DNA from: Hyperoplus lanceolatus
Taxonomy: Eukaryota; Chordata; Actinopteri; Uranoscopiformes; Ammodytidae
NCBI GenBank assembly: GCA_026929865.2
Contig: CM049408.1
Span: forward strand, 23,766,501 to 23,830,500
Direction of reading: 5' to 3'
Length of the DNA stretch: 64,000 nucleotides
This document shows positions 38,040-64,000 of the stretch, in pieces. The notes beneath the pieces are model-generated. The model made no database searches. It was not told the DNA's origin and worked only from the letters and a program-made list of their open reading frames with translations. Within the stretch, counting starts at the first letter, position 1. Each line of letters starts with the position of its first letter. A program made the translations under genes and the position numbers.

Positions 38040-38420
38040 AGGCCTACTTCACCGGTTTGAATATAAAGGTGTATTGAATTCTGAGATCCTATGTAGTATA
38101 AATGTGCAAAAAAAAATTAAAATCGGTTCATCCTAGCCTGAGAAAAGGCAGAAAGAGTGTTTTTTTAACCCTATATTTCTCTTTCTCGTGACATCACAGA
38201 AAGAGAAATATAGGGTTAAAAAAAAACGTACTTTGTAAATATTACTGTGATGTCACAGTAAAAGACATCACAGTAATATTTACAAAGTAAGTTTTTTTTA
38301 ACCCTCTTTCTGCCTTTTCTCAGGCTAGGATGAACCGATTTCAATTTTTTTCGCACATTTATACTACATAGGATCTCAGAATTCAATACACCTTCATATT
38401 CAAACCGGTGAAGTAGGCCT
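38040..38420. mobile_element. TTAA-flanked MITE with long inverted repeats and two internal hairpins
   Basis: Perfect TTAA copies at 38036-38039 and 38421-38424 flank the element. The ends AGGCCTACTTCACCGGTTTG are inverted copies of each other, and the arms stay similar for roughly 120 bases. Between them lie two further near-perfect hairpins: AACCCTATATTTCTCTTTCT with its complement (about 38,168-38,218), and ACTTTGTAAATATTACTGTG with its complement (about 38,230-38,292). TTAA targets with AG ends suggest the Kolobok or piggyBac groups. It encodes nothing. Confidence 0.9.
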
Positions 38421-38424
38421 TTAA

Positions 38425-41400
38425 GTACGCACATGACAACGCTGACAGAATTACAGAAGCACATGGGACCATCCCAAGTTCAATCATTTGACCCCAAAAG
38501 ACACAACAGCAGTAACTGTTTCATACAAAACTCCCAGACCGCTAATTAAAGGTTGAGCTTATTGGGTAAGGGTGCTTTCATCCTTAATTCAAAGGGAGGC
38601 AAAATACAACCAAGAACTGTAGGCAGAAAAGGAACTTTCATTCAAATCCCAGGGAACCACCAAAAACATGAATCAAAGACAATAGGACATCACATCAAAA
38701 CTGGCCCCCCTCCCTCCTCCTCATAGCGGCACGTTATTCATCAAAAAGAGAGGGAGGGGGGCGGGTTTGAAAATCAGCCCCAAGAGACGTTAGTAATAAA
38801 GCTACCTCCCTTTTTTTGTGATCCACTGTTATTTTCCATACAAAGAAAGAGAAGTGAGTGAGCTGGGTCCCACGGAAGCAGTGAGTGCAGGACGGTATAT
38901 TATTTGGAACAAACAGCCCTGCAGAGCATCAGCTAATAGAGCCCTGGCTCCCAGAGGGGGAAGCTCAATATAGGACACTTTTCCTCTTCCTCCTCATGAG
39001 CTATTAATACACCCAAACAAAAGAAAATAGGCTTAATGAGGCAGCAACGGGGAACTCAGGCGAACTAAGTTAGACGAGAGCTTTGTACTGTTTAGCTCCA
39101 AGGATCCCAAAGCTTTTCATACAGATGATCCTATTCTCTGTCATTCCTATTGTGGCTGATGCTATGCGAGTAAAAAAAGAACAGTACACATACACACGCG
39201 TACGTGTACTGTACACCCTTACATTTGGACCCATTTGGCGAGGTCCTTGTGAAATGGCAAAAGCAAACACAACAGCAAAAAGAGATGCATAGTTTTTGGA
39301 GCATTGATGAAGTGCTGGATATGGACATTAGAGATCCTAGAGAGAATCCCTGAAGAGAAAAACCACAACGTACACAGTTTCAAATGATCTGAGCTAGAAA
39401 CAGTTAACATATTTCACCAGTTGGACTTAACACATGGAAACTGGGATAGTATATGAAACATTTCTTTGCATATTTGCATGAAAGGAAATATCCCATGCAG
39501 CGTAGAGCAGCTACCTTGAAGTCAATGCTTTGGTTCAGATTTCAGAGTGCATTCAAATGGAAGAAGATGAGGAACTGGGAGTGTATGTATTTAAATGCAC
39601 ACAGTAGTCCAACTCCAACTAAGAATTTGGATTTGAGAAACTGTTTCTTCTCAGCATCATATACTGAACACAAATACTCCTCTACATATCAACAGTATTT
39701 AAACTTTTACCATGGGAACAGACTTTACAAATACTTGCAAAAAAGGACAGAGCATGACATTTACTTGCCTCAATATCATGGCTAACGCAAGTATTGTAAC
39801 ATCAGAACATTACAATATTCAGGCTATTGTAAAAAGGTGGTTTTGGTGTTTATAACCATCACACCTCAAAAACAGTAAAACTTCAAAGTCCAGAGGTTCA
39901 ATCTGGGATATTCAGATGTGCAAGTAAGAATCTGCCCCCAAAAGCCGATAAAAATGACCAAGTAAAAGAAGCGGTGGATGTTTCAGTTTACATTCTGCAC
40001 CGGGGACTTTATACTAACCAGAAATGTGCCTCAAAGGGAGAGCTGTCACACAGTGCAAAGATCACCACTTCAGTCATGCAGTACAACATGGTAAATAGAG
40101 CAAGTTGAGTTGTTTTTTTGTTGAGGAACTTGATGTTCTTGGTGAAGGGAAGAAGTTTTGCAGTAGTTTTAAGATCTAAGTCATTGACACAAGGGTCAAC
40201 GTTTTGCACTACATTGCATCGAAAATGTCCAAATATATCACCACCGTTGACACAGGCTCACATTTTTGGCACATAAACCTTTTCATTGTAAAATACTTTT
40301 ATCTTGTTATCTAAAACATTAAATGAAGCCCCTTGCAGCTGCCTTTTTGCATCTTGGATCTCAGTAAAAACTCAATTTTAAACTCCTTGACACGCTCCCC
40401 TAACACAAAGCTAATTTGAAATTTCCGTTTGGGACGTTCTGTTCAATCCAATTGGTTGTAATGATAATGAGGCTTATAGTGAGTCTTATAGCACACAAGG
40501 AAAATCCCCTGCTGGGCTCAGTAAAAGTACTGACTTGGGGATCAGACTATGTGAAACAGCAGCAATGCTGAGCCTTGAAGTAGTCATACTCCCACATGAA
40601 GACGCAAAAAGAAGTCGAAATATAGCTCTTCTTGCATGGTCACATCCCCTCGGAGGGAAAAAATCCCCATACAACAATAAAACCACAGATTTGGCTGAAC
40701 ATCCACATTTGGTTGTTCTTATAAAAAGATGTTTACACAATTGCGTCTTTAAGCCCTAGGAACAAGGGATTTTGTTTTTTTCTTTTTTAAACCACCGGAC
40801 ACAGCTGCAGTTCAATCCCAAACTTCACCAGCCTCCATAAATCATTTTGTCAGTCAAAACTACTTTGTTTACAATCATTTGACAAAATGCTTCACAACCA
40901 TTGACCCGTAGTTTATGGTGATAATCTCTTCTTGCAAAGTCTGCATATCTGTGTCTCAGTGACCTACTTGAAGCATAGACGTCTATGATGAATTACAAAG
41001 ATGAATGAACAACCATCCGACTATGTGGAAACAGTCTTTAGGAAAAAACATACACACACACACACATACACACAATAAACAACTCACTGTATCCATTATT
41101 TTCTTTTCAGATCATTCTGAACCATAAATAAGTTAATAATATACCTTATCATAAATAAATTTCAGTCTGTAAAATTCACATATAAATAACCCTGCTCCAT
41201 CTCTGCAGAGACTTCCCTAGAAAAGGAGAAGTGGACCCCAATGCGAGTTGCATCTCTCATCTGGCTTTGACAAAAAAAAACTACAAAGCATCCGTGGTGT
41301 AAACACTGCGACTTTCCCTTTAAAACCTCTGGAGGCATGGACAGACAGTTTAGAATGGAGCAGACAGAGACCAAGCTTTGAGTTTATGGGGAGACTGAAG

Positions 41401-41568
41401 ATGTCTATCCATTGTTTGTCTGGACATGTGGGCAGTATAGGGCAGCCCTTTTTTTTCCAATTTGGACACCAGTGACAGCTTCTTCCTTGTCCAGTCCCTG
41501 ATCGACATAGTCTGTGTGTGTGAAAGAAAGAGAGAGAGCGAGACAGAAAGAGAGACAGACATACAGAC

Positions 41569-41621
<53 letters not shown>

Positions 41622-41815
41622 AAGTTTGGCTATTGCTAGTAATGATTGATTGATTGAAGTGAGTTGACGGCTGCTGCTGCTGCTCCCGCTACATGCTTGG
41701 TTTTTGGAGACGTGCAGACGTCCATGCAAAGGAGGAGAGAGCTGGTTTCTTCTCCACACTGGTCCAAGACATCTCGCGGTGTCAAGAAATTCTGAATCAT
41801 GGGGCTAGCACTGTC
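38425..41815 (-). other. Region downstream of rps6ka5; likely includes its 3' UTR
   Basis: No separate gene was recognised. It directly follows the rps6ka5 stop on the reverse strand, so at least the first part should be 3' UTR. I found no reverse-strand AATAAA between 38.5 and 41.8 kb; the nearest are at about 36.2-36.5 kb. The UTR is therefore either over 5 kb long or uses a variant signal. A (GA)n tract lies about 200 bases after the stop. Confidence 0.5.
41578..41617. repeat. (GA)n microsatellite in the likely rps6ka5 3' UTR
   Basis: About 19 AG units, preceded by imperfect GAGACAGA repeats from 41,530. On the transcript strand it is a (UC)n polypyrimidine run. Confidence 0.95.
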
Positions 41816-58041
<16,226 letters not shown>

Positions 58042-58304
58042 CGTAATTTCGTGCTCCAATTAAGCTGACAGATGCTTTGTCGGGCAAGGTTACACTCACC
58101 TCTCAAAGCTAGTTTGCAATATTAAAATACATCAATTAGATTAGATTAGATAATTAAACACCTAGTTGTTAGGCGCCAAACATATCAGCTATATTGTCTG
58201 AACGTTGCTACTAATCGTAGCAGCAAGCAAGCCCCAAAGGAAACACTTGCTTCTTCCAGTACACCACCACTACCACTACCTTCGCAACCAGACCGTCCCT
58301 CTCC

Positions 58305-58360
58305 GCTGATTGGGGTTGCTATGTGAATTTCTGCCCTCTGATTGGAGGAGGCGGGACCTC
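58305..58360 (-). promoter_or_regulatory. Likely rps6ka5 core promoter: two CCAAT boxes and a GC box
   Basis: On the reverse strand, CCAAT pentamers lie at 58345-58341 and 58313-58309, 32 bp apart, with a CCCGCCTCC GC box at about 58355-58347. They lie 270-315 bases upstream of the start codon. No TATA box is evident. Paired CCAAT boxes at about three helical turns are typical NF-Y promoter architecture; use as the promoter is inferred. Confidence 0.5.
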
Positions 58361-60204
58361 ACAGACTGATGATGCCTTCAAATGTCCCTCGTACACGCTA
58401 ATGTAAAGTTGAAAAGTGAAATGTCATTAGTGCAATACTTCAGGAAAGTGGCCTACTCAAGTTAAGTAGGCTATTGTTTTTATTATTATTATTTTGAAGG
58501 AATTTTGTCCTTTGACTACACCACATCTTTTTTTGAAGGATAGGCCTATAGCCTAGGTCTTATGGCTCTTTAAGAATTTCACATATAAACACACAGTGTA
58601 AAAAAAAAAGCCTTTGTTTTGATGTGTTATAACTGGAGAATTAAACAGTACAGCATCAGTTATAATAACCTGACAAAAATACACTTGCTGCTTTTACTTA
58701 TTTGAAAAATTGAAAAATCTCAGAACTCCCTCCAACACCTTGCTCAACATTCAAGGCACATATAAACAAGGGGGGACACTCCTCTATTATGGCAATTAAT
58801 CACTAATGAAATGCAATCAAGTTTTCAACAGCAATTAAGTGTGTCTAGTGTCTAGTTTGCCACAGTGAAAGTGGCACAGTAGATTATTGACCAAGAAAGA
58901 GAGGCAGCATATCTAGAAGAGGATCAGTTCCTGTTAGTTGTGGTCAAAACATCTGAGGTAGGCCTTATATTACGATCAGGATTAGGTCATGTGTTCATGT
59001 GGATTTGGTTAGCCTATACTTTATTTAGATTTTTTAATTTTCAGTTCAATCGTTTTATTTGAGGCAACAGTCAGTTAGTTCTATATGCTCATTATCACAG
59101 TGAGTTTTATAAGTGTTGACCTTTGCTGTAGATTTAAGTAACTAATTACAGATATAAATGCTAGCATTAATCTATTACAAAGTGATGGTGATGAAAGGCT
59201 ATATACATGAATAAAGTGGACTGGAATTCAAAAAACCTGTAGCATACATCTGGAACAGTGCACACTGCAACCATGCCTACTTTGCAATAAGTGCTGTGAT
59301 TATTATTGTTATTAAAATTTAGATAGTTCAGTCAAGTCATTCTCAACCTATGCGGTCAGAAATGTCTCTTCTCTTTGCCAGAACTTAGCCTATAACATCT
59401 CAGACATTTGGATTGTGACAAAAGAAGATATCAGTGCTGAAGTTATCCACGTGTAATAGAAAGGTGGAAGAGTTTTGAGAGGATCATCTGAGATTTGATG
59501 TTTACTCCCAGCAAAGGCCAACTTTAAAAAGTAGACTGATGATTTTGTGATATAATGATCTTTATATTTTTTGAATTATGTGCAGTCAGTCTGCCTGTAT
59601 TTGCACATAGTGCATTAAATAATATACTTTTTTTTAATAATATATTGCTGATACAGTTCATATGACCTGACAGCTTCTTCTTTTTGTGGTGAGATGTATA
59701 ACATCTTACCACATGTATGAATTATAGAAGACATTATAATAGTTTTAAATTATGTGAAATATGTCATCCAATTTTAAAACGTTTTTGGAAAAGATTTGCT
59801 TTGAGGATTGCAAGTCGGGTGATCCAGGTTGTGATGTACGCCTAGATATAATAAATAAACAAATGGTATGAACCTACTCGCATGGTTTTCAAGGAAAGTT
59901 AAGCATTGCGTTTATTTTTATACACCTTTAATTGTCGAGCATAATAGTTAAAAATCCCTTAAACAAATATCTGCCTCCACCTTGTGGTAACATGCTGCTA
60001 CCGCTTTCGTTTAGTCTAATTATAATGACTGTAATACCTAATACGGTCCACAGAGAGGCGCCAATGTGACAATTCATTGTTTTCCTACTGCTATTATAAC
60101 GAAGAAGAAGACGCTTATATTGCTGTCAATGCTGTCAGGTGCCAGCAGCCAGTTAGCTTCACTTCACTTCACTTCCCCACCGTACACTGACCTCAGCTCC
60201 CAAG
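58361..60204. other. Intergenic interval between rps6ka5 and hadha
   Basis: AT-rich DNA without recognised genes or repeats. The last 200 bases should contain the hadha promoter. A GCCAATG word at 60060-60066, within CAGAGAGGCGCCAATGTGAC, is a plausible CCAAT box about 140 bases before the ATG. Confidence 0.5.
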
Positions 60205-60212
60205 ATGGCTGG
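60201..60212 (+). promoter_or_regulatory. TISU/YY1-like start context of hadha
   Basis: The sequence around the start is CAAGATGGCTGG. It matches the first nine positions of the TISU/YY1 consensus (SAASATGGC), though the last three bases differ. A is at -3 and G at +4, so the initiation context is strong. TISU elements are known in vertebrate genes with very short 5' UTRs, often mitochondrial ones. Confidence 0.45.
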
Positions 60213-60271
60213 TGTTCGAGCCCTTGGTGCTCTTTCAAGAGTTACATTAAGGAGATACGCCCTCTGCGAAG
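60205..60271 (+). CDS. hadha: hadha exon 1 (start codon)
   Basis: Residues 1-22, [20 protein letters not shown] then CE: a basic, amphipathic mitochondrial presequence. The donor is GTAGGA. Confidence 0.92.
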
Positions 60272-63200
60272 GTAGGAATAACATTTACTTTGAATATGAA
60301 ATGAAAGAAAACCAGCGCTGCGGCCAATGACACTCGTTTAACGTGCCGTAAATGGCTAATTAGCTTTGTTAAAGCAGCTGTTAGCTCCGAGATATGTGTT
60401 TGGAAATGTTTAATCGTGCTTCATAAACAACATTCATCTAAAAGAAAGTTTGACAAGAATATTATGTGAAAACTGCAACTTGTGACCTTTTGTTTAAGCG
60501 AGTAAACTTGACGTGTAAACTTGCTATGTGTGCTAGCTGACTCATTACTACGTAGACCCTCAAGTTAAGTTGGATTCCAAGAAACATTTTTAAAGACAGA
60601 CTAGACAGACAGACTCTGTTTTCATTTCAGACTGCATTATGTCCGCAGTAGGACAGTTTAGACATGGATTTGAAGGCTTGTGCCATTCATTCGCCATTGT
60701 GCTGTTGGCTGTGTCTGTGTGAATAGCAGGCGGGGAATGTAGGTGAAGGGTCACTTTCCACTAGATCACATACAGCAGCACCTCGGAGAACGTCTGAGGT
60801 CAAGGAAAAATTATGTGCACGTCTAGTTTCTGTTGAAGTACCAAGGACATCTCTGAAGATACAATTTTTAGTTCTTAATATAATAGGTTTTTTTTATGCG
60901 GTTCTTAAGAGTAATGCAGCTACGCCTACATATCCTTACAAAGTCATGAAAGGCATTGATGGCATGATTCTAAACATAAGCGGTCTAAATTGATATTGCA
61001 ATTTTTTAAATCAAGTCTCAAAAATGCAAAGACATGGGGACAGGATTATATCACTCCTTTTTTCTGACGTTGCAAAAGTATTTAGCCATCTGTTTTTGTA
61101 TGGCTCTTATGTTTACATTACACAGATCGACATAGCATGATCGGATGTGTTCACATTGAGACGTTAAATGACACAATATTATTGGCATTTTACTTGTTTA
61201 TTTTGAATGGCCTGAAATAAAATTATGACATACCAAATTAAAAAGTAGCCTAATATTTTTTAACATTTGTATTATATCTTTTTAATTGTTGCCTGGACCA
61301 AAGAGGTCATGTTTTCTGTAGAATGCTCCCTAACTTAAAGTCATTCATGACATAATCTTTTAGTTTTTGTAGAATTGGTTTTGAATTTTATTCCGAGTGG
61401 TATTTAAAAAAAAGTCTTAAACTAATATCCCTCAAGCTGTAGGAACTCTTTTATGTTGTACAAGGAATTTTATTTAGAGACAGTTTTTATTTTTCATAAG
61501 TATAGTGAGGGGGAAGCAGCAGCAGCAAGGCAATGTGCAGCAGGTTGGATGACACCTGTTGGACAAAATAACTATAATAATGAATTTGTGTCTGTCGTCT
61601 TTCTTTTCACAGGTAGTCATTCTCGCACCTTCTCTGTAGCTCCTGCAATGTTGGGTAATAACAAACTCACTGCACATATAAATATAGTATATGGGTAAAA
61701 ATAGGTCAACCTGGCCTGTGGCACAATTATTTCCTCACTGTGTCTTTCCTACTGTATTTTTAGCTCGAACCCATGTGAACTATGAAGTCAAGGGGGATGT
61801 TGCTGTTGTACGGATCAACGACCCAAACTCCAAGGTATGAGCATTTAAAAAAATGATCGGGATGGTTTCCACCTATTTTGTTTAATGATATGCATGAAAT
61901 GTGGATGTAATGGCTCTCTCCTTCCAGGTTAACACACTGTCAGTTCAAATGCAAAACGAGATGGCAGAAGTAATGAGTGAAGTTTGGGCCAACGATGCTG
62001 TAACTAGTGCTGTCCTCATCTCCTCAAAGCCGGGATGCTTCATTGCAGGAGCTGATATTAAGTAAGAGAAACTGCATTAAATCCTTATTCTTATCAGATT
62101 TTGACATGTCTCTGGAACTTCTATATTGTAATGTGCCTACTTGTTATTTATTTTGCACTGATATCATAACATTGTGAAAATTATTGTCTTCATATTTGTG
62201 CACTCAAACTAAAAGCTTTGTCGCTGAAATGCTACTCAAATTAATTGTATATACCCTCATTTACTATATTTGAATTTGTCTAAATGAATACGTCTCTTTT
62301 TTTTCTCTGTTACAGCATGATCCAGGCATGCAACAGCGCAGAAGAGGTCACCAAACTTTCTCAGGAAGGGCAGAAGATGTTCGAGAAAATTGAAAACTCT
62401 CCCAAGCCAATTGTGGCTGCCATCAACGGCTCTACATTAGGAGGAGGTTTAGAGGTAAATAAAGATATTGCAGCAAACAACCAATACATTTGATCAAGAT
62501 GACTATTTACGTGTAATCTAATGGGTTCTTTTTTTCTGCATTTCAGTTTGCCATTGCCTGCCAGTACAGAGTTGCAACAAAGAGCAAGAAAACAGTTCTT
62601 GGTACACCTGAAGTAATGCTCGGCCTTCTACCTGGAGCTGGTGGAACTCAGAGACTCCCAAAAATGGTTGGTACTGCGATTAGATTTCCATTCATTTCGC
62701 CCACTGTTCACTTTATACAAGTCCAAAAACCATACAGTCAGTAATAGTTATAACATAGAATCTTGCTTCATGAAAAGACCTCCAATGGCTATGCAGTAGT
62801 GCAAAATAATCTGGTTAAGGCTCATAATTGGTTTAGGATGTTACGTGCACCTTTTTTAAAGACCCTGCAAACAGATTATTTCCCCCTGCTCATCATGTCT
62901 TGTTTTTAACTACCTTGTCCTTCAAAACACAAAATTATGACCGACAAGATTACCAATTATGTGCATAATATGAAAAATATTCACATTAAAATGTGCATTT
63001 AATTTTTATTCATTATAAACACACAATAAATGTTGACAAATCAGTTAATGTATGTTTATTTTACTACCTTTAGGTTGGACTACCCAATGCCTTTGACATG
63101 ATGTTGACCGGAAGAAATATCCGGGCAGATAAAGCCAAAAAGATGGGGCTTATCGACCAACTTGTAGATCCTCTTGGTAAGCTACGTCGGCTCGCATATA

Positions 63201-63965
63201 CTGGAGTCAAAAATCATTGAACTGTAACGTATTATAATCTCGTGTAATTCATTACTCAGTTTAGTGTAACACTGAATTATTTAGAGTGCATCAGTTGATA
63301 TTTAGGTAAAAATGTACCTTTCAGCAACTTTTCTGCTATTTGTGCTTGTATTACAGGACCTGGGCTGAAGAGTCCAGAGGAAAGGACGATGGATTACCTT
63401 GAGGAAGTCGCTATCGAGTGTGCCAGAGGGATCGTAAATAAGAAGATCACTCTCCAAAAAAAGAAGGGCACAATGGAGAGTAAGTTACGTTGCATGTGCT
63501 GAGCATTTGACTTTTTGTTGTACCTTGACTTGAGTTTTTTTCACCATGAATAATAAATATTACATTAAAGAGTGACGGTTCTTTCCCTCATAGAAATACA
63601 AGACTACGTAATGGGCTTCGAGTTGGTACGGAAACAAATTTACAAAACAGTCCACGGTAAAGTTATGAAGCAGAGCAAGGGACTTTATCCAGCACCCCTG
63701 AAAATAATTGAAGTAAGTTTTTTTTTTTTTTTTTTAAATGCCTCTTGATTTTTTTTTTTTAAATCAGTGTGATGCAGTAGCAGTGTGGAAAATGTTCTAT
63801 TCAATTGACATAAAAAATATTTTTTCTTCTCGTTTTTATTATTTATCTTTGAATAATTTTAGTCTCATATTTATTATTATTACTTATTTAACAATTTCCC
63901 CTTTCCAGTGTGTGAAGACTGGAGTCGAACAAGGTCCCACTGCTGGATACTTAGCTGAGTCTCAG
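60205..63965 (+). CDS. hadha: hadha, 5' ten coding exons (residues 1-325; partial)
   Basis: Alpha subunit of the mitochondrial trifunctional protein, which performs long-chain enoyl-CoA hydration and 3-hydroxyacyl-CoA dehydrogenation in inner-membrane beta-oxidation; HADHB supplies the thiolase. Ten exons (60205-60271, 61613-61654, 61764-61834, 61928-62061, 62316-62454, 62547-62666, 63074-63176, 63357-63479, 63594-63712, 63909-63965) join in frame. Residues 1-36 are an Arg-rich, acid-poor targeting peptide. The crotonase fold follows, with [13 protein letters not shown], the oxyanion-hole region [19 protein letters not shown] ending at Glu151, and LGTPEVMLG with Glu173. These two catalytic glutamates have the same numbers as in human [16 protein letters not shown] follows. 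The NAD-binding dehydrogenase half (from about residue 350) lies beyond the window. No break was found in the part seen. Confidence 0.97.
60272..61612 (+). other. hadha intron 1
   Basis: A 1.3-kb intron, AT-rich; no repeat, RNA gene or extra exon recognised. Confidence 0.6.
61613..61654 (+). CDS. hadha: hadha exon 2
   Basis: Residues 23-36, [14 protein letters not shown], the end of the presequence. The acceptor is CTTTTCACAG and the donor GTAATA. Confidence 0.88.
61764..61834 (+). CDS. hadha: hadha exon 3
   Basis: Residues 37-60, [20 protein letters not shown] then PNSK: the start of the crotonase fold. Confidence 0.95.
61928..62061 (+). CDS. hadha: hadha exon 4
   Basis: Residues 61-104, [16 protein letters not shown] through [13 protein letters not shown], including the first oxyanion-hole loop. 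Confidence 0.95.
62316..62454 (+). CDS. hadha: hadha exon 5
   Basis: Residues 105-151, ending [16 protein letters not shown]; the last residue is catalytic Glu151. Confidence 0.95.
62547..62666 (+). CDS. hadha: hadha exon 6
   Basis: Residues 152-191, [40 protein letters not shown], with catalytic Glu173. The donor GTTGGT is off consensus at +3 and +4. Confidence 0.93.
62667..63073 (+). other. hadha intron 6
   Basis: A 407-base AT-rich intron. Its first bases (GTTGGTAC) resemble the start of exon 7 (GTTGGACT). Nothing else recognised. Confidence 0.6.
63074..63176 (+). CDS. hadha: hadha exon 7
   Basis: Residues 192-225, [20 protein letters not shown] through [10 protein letters not shown]. 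Confidence 0.95.
63357..63479 (+). CDS. hadha: hadha exon 8
   Basis: Residues 226-266, [20 protein letters not shown] onward to a Lys-rich [13 protein letters not shown] segment. Confidence 0.94.
63594..63712 (+). CDS. hadha: hadha exon 9
   Basis: Residues 267-306, containing [17 protein letters not shown] and [12 protein letters not shown]. The donor GTAAGT is followed by a long T run. Confidence 0.94.
63909..63965 (+). CDS. hadha: hadha exon 10 (last in window)
   Basis: Residues 307-325, [19 protein letters not shown]. The donor is GTAAGG; later exons are outside the window. Confidence 0.94.
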
Positions 63966-64000
63966 GTAAGGTTTGTTGACCTGCAGCAATGGCAAATTCA

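Noticed and set aside
41217..41759. 180-codon reverse-strand frame with Ser/Leu repeat
   Set aside because: It lies in the likely rps6ka5 3' UTR and owes its length to the (GA)n repeat.

Overview
This is animal nuclear DNA, almost certainly from a ray-finned (teleost) fish. It shows split genes with GT/AG introns and very long (CA)n/(GT)n runs (up to about 170 bp). The mobile-element fragments (TTAA-flanked MITEs, hAT elements, L2-like and L1-like LINE ends) are of kinds common in teleost genomes. The proteins match vertebrate orthologues closely but not identically. The species cannot be named from the sequence alone.

Layout. (1) Bases 1-1454, + strand: the last three coding exons of mbip, which encodes a subunit of the ATAC acetyltransferase complex and binds MAP3K12. 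Polyadenylation signals follow. (2) About 1.64-41.8 kb: a 40-kb stretch with no protein-coding gene that I can support. It holds many microsatellites, a 21-bp palindromic minisatellite interrupted by an L1-type LINE 3' end, TTAA-flanked MITEs, a 1.9-kb hAT element with a perfect 8-bp target duplication, and several single-copy blocks that look like candidate conserved regulatory DNA. (3) 41,816-58,041, - strand: a complete rps6ka5 (MSK1) gene. Its 17 coding exons join in frame to an 800-residue double-kinase protein; all kinase motifs and regulatory phosphosites examined are present. Its introns carry an L2-like LINE fragment, a piggyBac-like element, two MITEs of one family and large CA repeats. 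(4) 58,042-60,204: an intergenic/promoter interval with paired CCAAT boxes and a GC box upstream of rps6ka5. (5) 60,205 to the window end, + strand: the first ten coding exons of hadha, the mitochondrial trifunctional protein alpha subunit. They cover the targeting peptide and the enoyl-CoA hydratase half; the dehydrogenase half lies beyond the window.

The three genes are not an operon and share no obvious pathway. MBIP and MSK1 both act in chromatin or MAP-kinase signalling, but that is probably coincidence. In mammals MBIP lies beside NKX2-1, so the 40-kb desert behind mbip may be part of an old developmental regulatory block. That is inference from known synteny, because no nkx2.1 sequence is present here.

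I found no convincing new multi-gene system. The most unusual structures are the LINE-split palindromic minisatellite (11.38-12.03 kb), a MITE predicted to fold as two internal hairpins inside a long terminal inverted repeat (38.04-38.42 kb), a hybrid MITE that joins ends of two others (10.11-10.41 kb), and two rps6ka5 splice donors that abut CA/GT repeats.
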